Both the position numbers and the translations under genes were made by a program. From assembly GCF_036898095.1 (NCBI RefSeq), contig NC_090759.1, positions 19,634,601 to 19,698,600 on the forward strand: DNA of 64,000 nucleotides, written 5' to 3'. The stretch comes from Palaemon carinicauda (Eukaryota > Arthropoda > Malacostraca > Decapoda > Palaemonidae). The notes beneath the pieces were generated by a model, which saw only the letters and a list, made by a program, of their open reading frames with translations, was not told the origin of the DNA and searched no databases. Below are positions 57,948 through 64,000 of this stretch, one piece after another. Within the stretch, counting starts at the first letter, position 1, and the number at the start of each line of letters is the position of its first letter.

Positions 57948-58370
57948 TACTTCTGACAGGGATACCACTTTCACCTCTCAATTGTGGATATCATTAGCGA
58001 ATCTACTGGGTATCACCCTACATCGAACAACTGCCTACAATACCGCTGCCAATGGAATGGTTGAACGTTTTCATCACACCCTCAAAGCAGCTTTGATGTC
58101 CCGCTGCAAGGACTCCAACTGGTTTACTAAGCTTCCTTGAGTCCTGCTGGGACTAAGGACCATTCCTAAAGACGCTCTGGACTTCTCGGCCCCTGAAATG
58201 GTGTATGGCGACCCGTTGGTCGTCCCTGCCAAATTTTTTCCTTCTGCAACCTCCTCTGACGATCTCCAGCCCATACGTCACGTCGTGGGAAAATTTACTC
58301 CATGCCGCAGGACTTACAAGCCCCCAGCAAAGCATCACATACCGACTGACTTGCACTCTGCAACGCCCAC

Positions 58371-58611
58371 TATTATTCTTTGTATCTTTGCTCTCCCCTC
58401 GCACTGACAGCAACTTGTATTAACCTGTCTGCCAACTTCATTGTTAACTGTTAACAGAACCGGTTGCCGGTTTGACAAGAAATAGAATGTTTGTATTTTC
58501 TAACCTTCTTACCGGGACCTAGTGTGTTTATATACTCAATGTGTTTGTAATAAAGTTACTCGGTTGCATTCGTCTTGCCTTTGACTCACAACCTACTCTT
58601 GGCCCGTCACA
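58371..58611 (+). repeat. Ty3/Gypsy 3' LTR
   Basis: Pairs with 51136-51365. It contains TGTAATAAAGTTACT and ends CCCGTCACA. A 9-bp insertion (GGTTGCCGG region near 58462) distinguishes it from the 5' copy. Confidence 0.88.
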
Positions 58612-58624
58612 GTGGTTGTTGGAA

Positions 58625-59043
58625 GCATTTATTTTAATTATTAAAAGAACCTGTGACGATTGTAAGATCGTAACAGCAGTGAAGGTCATTTGACGTTTCC
58701 ACACGCCTGCTTGCAGTACCTACGCCACAAAATAGTTTTTGTTGAACGCCAGGGACGTTGCAATGCCCCTGACGTCAAGAACTCTGGGTCGTTTGTAAGA
58801 AGGGTCTGGATTGAGAGCAAACTCGATTACCTTCCGAATCCAAGAGGAAAAGTTATTTCTTGTGACTCTCCTCTTGACCTTCCCCGTGCTGACAAATAGT
58901 GCTAGCACACAGTGGCGATCTACTGCCGTTCTTTTAAGGTAACACCTCAGACTTCTAACTGGGCAAAGTACGAGTTGGTCTGGATATTCAGTTTCAGAAC
59001 GAAGACTACTTATCTGGAATGAGCCGAACCTAGGGTCCAGCAC
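58625..59043 (-). pseudogene. DIRS-6 tyrosine recombinase, catalytic half
   Basis: Minus-strand frame with LVLCPVRSLRCYLKRTAVDR, LFVSTGKVKRRVTRNNFSSW, then RPRVLDVRGIATSLAFNKN, a stop, and VLQAGVWKRQMTFTA. The HxxR motif expected at HDVR reads LDVR, so a catalytic His is lost in addition to the stop at 58720-58722. Confidence 0.82.
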
Positions 59044-59599
59044 ACCCGGATTTTGAGTCTTAGCAATGAACTCGGGGACAAAGCCCAGTACTACTTCTCC
59101 ACATCTTGAGTGGATGACGTAGAAGATAGATCATGCAGCTTACCAATTCTTTTGGCCGAAGCCAAGTGAGTAGGAACACTGCCTTCTATGTAAGATGGAG
59201 ATCTGTTGCCTGGCGCAATGGTTCGTAAGGAGGACCCTTCAGAGACTGAAGGATACGAACCACGTTCTAAGGAGGAGGTCTAAGTTCTGACTGGGGACAA
59301 ATAGTCTCATAACTTCGTATGAGTAGAGAAAGTTCCAAGGACGAGGAAATATCTATTCCTTTCAGTTTAAAGGCGAGACGTAAAGCTGAGAGTTAGCCTT
59401 TGACTGCCAAAACCAAGAGAAGCACATTTTCCCGAAGGTATACCAGGAACTCCGTTATTGTATAGGACAGTTTCTAGGCATGAAGTCTAAGCAAGGATAC
59501 AGCTTTGTGGAAGATATTTTTCATGAGGTTGGTTGAGTAGATAGTGTCGTGGAGGAAATTCCCTCGGAAGCTCCGTCGGGAGCTGCAGAAGGACCGGGA

Positions 59600-60200
59600 A
59601 CTATTCTGCGCAATGCCATAGGGGAGCTATTGGAGTCCTTAATAAGTTCTTGCTTATCCTGACTTGGTTGAGGACTTTCTTATCAGATAGAGAGGGGGAA
59701 ATGCGAACACATCTATGCTGTCCCATCATTGTTGGAATGCATCTTCCCCGAAAGCCTCGGGGTCTGGGACTGGGGAGCAGTAGAGCGGGAGCCTCAAGTT
59801 CAGGGCCATTGCGAAGGTCCACAGTCCGGGAGACCACTGTCTGAGTCGCTCTGCTTAGATTGTCTGCAAGCACATTCCTGTCTGATATGAGCAGATAAGG
59901 ACACCTAACTGTCTCTTGTCCATTTGAGTATTTCTACTGTTAGATGGTTCTCTAAGAGATCTACATGATGGTACCTTTCTGATTCGGACCAAAGGATGGG
60001 GATGGATTGGTGTGGCATATGAGACCCCCCTTTCTTCTGATGCATCCGAAAAGAGCATCAGTTCCAAAGGGGGGATGAGAAGATTGACCTCTATGCAGGG
60101 GTTCTCGTCTGCCACCCGCCAACTGAGGTCCGTCAGTTCTTCTGACCTTAGTTGAACCAAGGTGTCCAGGGAATTGCTTACTTGATTCCACTTGGACTTG
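59600..60200 (-). pseudogene. DIRS-6 RNase H remnant
   Basis: Minus-strand frames 60160-59855 (LIPPLELMLFSDASEERG, the first Asp block of RNase H) and 59873-59601 (MLADNLSRATQ, then KVLNQVRISKNLLRTPIAPL). The same motif order is seen in DIRS-2 and DIRS-3. Broken by frame changes. Confidence 0.75.
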
Positions 60201-60290
60201 AGGCACTCTTGGACCCATGAGGAAAGAATTTCCCCTTCCGATCATTGAAAAATGGGAAGGGCATTGGACTACCTACCCGGTCAACCAATT

Positions 60291-62000
60291 ACCCTGCAGG
60301 GTGTTCAACAATACCCTGGGATTGTGACTGTTCCCCTCCTCGTAAGTGCTAGCAAGTTTTCTAGAGTGGTACAAGTGGCCTTGGCTCTCACGTGAAAGTC
60401 AATGCTCCTCGGTTGTCCCAATGAGTGGAGCGATTGCATAGCAAGAAACATCTCGAGTTGATGTCAAGACGCGCGACTGATTACACGATTCTACTATCCA
60501 ATTGCCACCAATCTAGTGGGGGTTGGCCAAGTAAAAATGATACAAATCGTTGAACCAGGTAGCCAGTACTGTTTATGTCACAACAGCGAATCGCCTTAGA
60601 GTGTCGCTTTTTGGAGAAGAGACCGGTCAGTAACTACTAAACATAACGCTCCTGACTACTCCCAAAGGATAAGATTGAGATGTATAACACAGAACAGGAA
60701 GTAGGACGAACATACGGGTGTAGCCCAAATTATAGTCGTGTCCGGAATATGGTTGGAGAACATTGAAAACGTTCATAACAATAGATTTCCTCTTTCTTGT
60801 AAAAGACGAAAGGCATTATTCAATAGAGCGCTTATGACAAGTATTCAGTCCAGGTATTAAAAAAAAAAAAAAGCTAAGACCTTCGATCGGAAAGAAAGGA
60901 AGGAAGTGCCTATGAAGGTAGATCACATATGCAGTATGTCTGGTTACAGGAAGGTAATGTATAACCTGGTTTAACACAAGGGATATAGCCATTACAACTT
61001 ATTAGAAAAGTTCTGATTGTCATTGGAACAGAATTCAAATTGTCAGATGGTCTTAGCCCTTGTAGGCAAAAATATTGCTTGCACATACATATATGTACCT
61101 ACCTATCTGCATTAACGCATGCGTAATCTTTACTTCCGAGTAAACGTTTGAAAATGACTTGGAGCCTAGTTGAGGGAATAATGTATGTGCGACAAATTAC
61201 AACATTATTGCCCAAGGAATTTTTGATCGTCAACAAGCTGTACTATTTTTAAGGATGTGAGCGCATATGTACACAAACAAAACGTACAGTTATTGTAGTG
61301 ATCATTCCTCAGAAAATGTTGTCTGACCTCCTTGTGGGAGGGGTTTGTAACATTTGTAAACATAATAAGAAGATGACAACAACGTGTGTTGCTATCGTTT
61401 GTAAACGTAAGTTAACACTGCTCCCTTGAGACTAAAGGCTTTGAGACAATAACCCTGTAGGGGCAAAATGAATAAAATATCTCAGAAGCCTATTGTTTAA
61501 AATGAGAATTCGTTGTGCCCAGGAGCACAAAGACGGCATGCAGCTTACTCAAACACTCAGTAGAAACCCTGTTTGTGGCAATGACCTTAAGGTTTTGTCT
61601 TGGAGAGAGCACAAGCGCCCCAGAAGATCTTACTGGCTTTGGTGGCGTTTTAATTAATGCCTGTCGAAGTTCTATAAACTTCTCAGGAACGAGAGTTTAC
61701 AAAAATGGGTGTAGCCACGTATGTGAGTATTTGCTCAACAAAAACCTTACATTTGGCAGGTTTGCATGGGGTTGCAGTCGACTGCTTTCTCATATGGGGC
61801 TGCCATCAAATGCTTTCTCGCAAACAAGAAAAAAACTACCGTCTAGAACAGACAAAAACTGCCCGAAGGAATTGTACAATACTTCCTTCCAGGCGGTAGC
61901 AAGATTGACGTGGTTTATCTGAAAAAGGCAAGAACATAGATTGGATGACTAAACCCGGGGGAGGGGGGGGGTTTCAACCATAAAGCTTTCAGAGTAAACT
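60291..62000. other. Unrecognised stretch
   Basis: No domain, TIR or LTR recognised on either strand. There is a poly-A run at about 60860-60873. The plus-strand frame 61515-61922 (135 codons, starts MPRSTKTACS) is the longest open run, but it has no known motif and its composition is not distinctive. By position it could be the decayed gag/RT portion of DIRS-6 or another repeat. Confidence 0.3.
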
Positions 62001-62009
62001 CTAGATTGT

Positions 62010-62950
62010 GTGAACCGTGAGATTTGGCGCAATGACAACCTAGAGGTTCTATGTGATGGGAACTTGAAAATTGACAGAACCTTGTCACGCAAACCCAGAG
62101 GGTCCGCGCGACATGGATCTGAAGGCCCACGAGGGTTATGAGAGCCAACGATGAGAGTCGTAAGGTTCAGTGTCCTACTAGTTAAGAGAGCCTGAGCGGG
62201 GTTGTGAGAGTCCGAAGGCTCCACACAACAGGAGACAGGAGACTCCCGAAGGAACTATGTCACCGAAATCTGATGGGATATGGAAATTCTCAGGAATTAC
62301 GTCGCGTGAGACCACAGGGTTCACGCGATAAGGAGAATGACGAGAACTGGAAGGAACCACGTCGTCAATACCTGGAGGGAGATGGAATTCCTCAAGCATC
62401 ATGTTGTGTGAACCTACAGGATTTAGGGTTCATGCGATGAAAAGGATGATGAGAACCTGAAAGAACTACGTCATCGTTACCTGAAGGGAGATGGAATCCC
62501 TCAGGCAAGGTGTCATGTGCTTGTGACAAAAATCTGAAGATTCTCTTATGTGAATTAACAAACTTAGAATAACGGCGGAAACGAGAGCCCCTTCAACATA
62601 ACTGGGGTTGCGAGAACCCTGAGAGCTCAAGCAACTGGAACCTTTAGGTCCTGGATTTTGAGAGCCGGAAGGCTCCATGTAACCTGAGCCTGAAGGCTCG
62701 GAGTCACAAGAGCCCAAAGGCTCAACGTAACGAGGAGCGGGAGGTACCACATTGCGAGAACCCAAAGATTCAACGTACCCAGAGCCCGGAGGCTTATTGT
62801 CCCGTAAGCCAGAGGGCCTAACGAGATGAGGACCCAAAGATCCTGGATTGCGAGAGCCTGAAGGCTCCATGTAACGAGAGCTGAAGGCCCGAGGTCACAC
62901 AAGCCCAATGTGTGACCGTCATAAGACTCTGAAGAGACAAGCAACTTGAA
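62010..62950 (-). repeat. Coding-type minisatellite: 24-bp units giving 8-residue repeats
   Basis: From about 62665 to 62905 at least ten 24-bp units follow one another (consensus GAGCCYGAAGGCTCMAYGTAAC plus two bases). On the minus strand they read as 8-residue units near [RG]-[NY]-x-E-P-x-G-S inside the open frame 62870-62466. From 62250 to 62520 a higher-order unit of about 105-112 bp repeats roughly 2.5 times (GGAGATGGAATYCCTCARGC and GRTTCAYGCGATRARRAG blocks). Its position upstream, in minus sense, of DIRS-6 allows a disordered gag segment, but this is not shown. Confidence 0.75.
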
Positions 62951-62959
62951 CCTAAAAAC

Positions 62960-63660
62960 GTCTCCTACCGCTGGGGGAGGAGCATCTCCTGGATGAAGGG
63001 GTCAAGAACTCCTCCACCCGTTAAACCTCCGAAGGGGAGCAACTGCAGAAACCACCTGGGGGTGAGGCTACTTAAGCTCGAGAGCTTCCTCTCTCGGAGG
63101 GGAGGTTGTTCCTGACTTAGGACAAAGCCCTAACCCCACCCTTGGGGAAGAAGCGTAAAGTGACCACTGACCACATGCAATTCTCTCACAAATGAGAGAT
63201 GTTCCACCGGAGGAGGAACATACCTAGGACTTTGCTCTCCTACCACCCCTGGAGGAGAATCAACGTATTCGGCACGAGACCGAAGTCAGACCAACAGGCT
63301 GCAGCATTTGCAACAACCCAAAGGTTAAAAAGGGCATCTCCTACCGCAGGGGGAGGAGAAAGCCAAGGGAGAAGAGGGGTCAAAAACTCCTCCTCCCGAC
63401 GAATTCCCGAAGGGGAACATCTAGCAGGATCCTCTGGAGAGGGAGCCTACTCTGACACAAAGTTGACCGCAAACTTTTTTCTCATAAACGAGAGAAATGT
63501 TCTCCCTTAGGAGGACATTACCTAAGACTAGCTTTCTCCCAGCCCTATGGGAAAAAGCATAGCCTAACGACATCTGTTGGTCACTGAACAATCTCTATCG
63601 AGGATGAGAGAGGAGTCCTCCCAAAGAAGGACCTTGTCTTGCACTCCACTTTTCCCCAAC
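62960..63660. repeat. Tandem duplication of about 370 bp
   Basis: Blocks at 62968-63200 recur at 63338-63560 in the same order: TCTCCTACCGCWGGGGGAGG, GGGGTCAARAACTCCTCC, CGAAGGGGA, CTCAYAAAYGAGAGAAATGTT-like and GAGGAACAT/GAGGACAT, CCTARGACT. A third diverged part seems to continue past 63600. Confidence 0.75.
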
Positions 63661-64000
63661 CCAGGTGGAGAAGCACAGTCTTTGGCAACAAGATAGTAGC
63701 TCCTGATCTTCGTCGAGCTGACAGCAATTCTCACTGAGGAGGGAAGGATGCTAAAAGGCTGATGAAGGGAAGCTTTCCCTCAGAAGGGCGAACAGCCCAA
63801 CACCCAGGGAGGTTAACTTTCCCTCGGAAGGTTAAGTTTTCTAACCCCTGGAGGCGAACCTCTTAGCAACGTGCTCTACTTCCCTTCAACAAGCCTTTTT
63901 CAAGTTGAAGGCTGGCATTGAGTGCCAGAGCGCCAAAAATCACAGGAACGAACTGAACTGCTTTCCATGTCTGCTGCTTTAGCAGTACAAAGAATGGCAT
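63661..64000. other. Right window edge; no gene recognised
   Basis: Contains repeated CTCRGAAGG and CCCTCRGAAGG words like the preceding duplication. There is no convincing ORF, and it may be part of the same decayed element. Confidence 0.3.

Larger units (their letters stand above)
54590..58370 (+). pseudogene. Ty3/Gypsy integrase, split by Tigger 3
   Basis: Before the insertion: a connection region (54593-54670), an HHCC zinc domain in 54673-54900 (HGLSHPLRRSR, FIWHGITRNAKDWV, CISCQTSK), then, after a frame change, the first Asp block near 54940-55000 and FGIHEH at 55098-55115. After the insertion (57950 onward): a Ser-Asp-Arg block with the second Asp, TTAYNTAANGMVERFHHTLK with the catalytic Glu, and APEMVYGDPLVVPAKFF. 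One TGA at 58138-58140. Integration uses the DDE triad. The two halves meet at the TA duplicated by Tigger 3. Confidence 0.85.
51136..58611 (+). mobile_element. Ty3/Gypsy LTR retrotransposon (CsRn1-like), multiply nested
   Basis: Two LTRs of about 230-240 bp (51136-51365 and 58371-58611), about 88-90% identical by eye. Between them are a tRNA-Trp-like primer site, gag, protease, RT, RNase H and integrase in the Ty3/Gypsy order. A (TAA)n repeat (53926-54582) and Tigger 3 (55117-57947) are inserted in pol. Removing these, the element is about 4 kb, so it also carries deletions. The CsRn1 assignment rests on the primer site and the unusual gag Cys/His motif. Confidence 0.85.
58612..60290 (-). 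mobile_element. DIRS-6: minus-strand DIRS fragment (RNase H to YR)
   Basis: On the minus strand, RNase H-like sequence (60160-59600) is followed by recombinase sequence (59043-58620), in the usual DIRS order. The Gypsy 3' LTR abuts its 3' side, cutting the recombinase just before its end. Confidence 0.75.

Overview
The window is eukaryotic DNA with no intact host gene that I can confirm. Non-coding stretches are AT-rich with (CT)n, (CA)n and (TTA)n microsatellites, there is a tRNA-derived SINE, and spliceosomal-type acceptor sites are visible. The mix of DIRS-like tyrosine-recombinase (YR) retrotransposons, Tigger/pogo DNA transposons, an I-like LINE, an RTE-like LINE and a CsRn1-like Ty3/Gypsy element suggests a crustacean, most likely a decapod shrimp or prawn. 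That assignment is inference from repeat style, not from a host marker gene. All boundaries were read by eye and carry errors of a few bases to tens of bases.

Layout. 1-4915: a decayed DIRS element (DIRS-1, +) cut by a Tigger transposon (256-3344). 4916-13399: AT-rich DNA with almost no recognisable repeats, which may hold the last exon (10689-10790, minus) and a long 3' UTR of a host gene. 13400-25144: a second decayed DIRS (DIRS-2, +). Two Tigger-type MITEs sit end to end inside its RT region, and a 6.4-kb I-like LINE (18485-24912) with a visible 15-bp target-site duplication interrupts it further on. 25145-26990: a minus-strand LINE fragment carrying a SINE. 27016-27552: another MITE copy. 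27785-29961: an RTE-like LINE that has lost its RT core.

31495-47510 is the most interesting part, a cluster of DIRS elements. DIRS-4 (minus, 31495-36385) abuts DIRS-3 (+, about 36393-46690). DIRS-3 has inverted terminal repeats of about 340 bp, gag, RT, RNase H and YR remnants and an internal complementary region (ICR). A compact non-autonomous DIRS (44567-46225) sits in the middle of that ICR. It has its own ITRs and ICR and one 171-codon ORF, in which the gag N-terminus is joined in frame to the last residues of the recombinase. DIRS-3 itself lies exactly between the right end of DIRS-5 (minus, 46693-47510) and the left end of DIRS-4. Both insertions therefore fall at a right-end/left-end (circle-junction-like) sequence of another DIRS element.

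47520-58611: an LTR-like block, a second Tigger (48660-51133) at the 5' LTR edge of a Ty3/Gypsy element (51136-58611), and, inside its pol region, a (TAA)n-tailed repeat and a third Tigger (55117-57947). 58612-64000: a minus-strand DIRS RNase H/YR fragment (DIRS-6), an unrecognised stretch, a 24-bp minisatellite encoding 8-residue repeats, and a larger tandem duplication. Nearly every coding region seen is disabled by stops or frameshifts; the uninterrupted exception is the small gag/YR fusion ORF.
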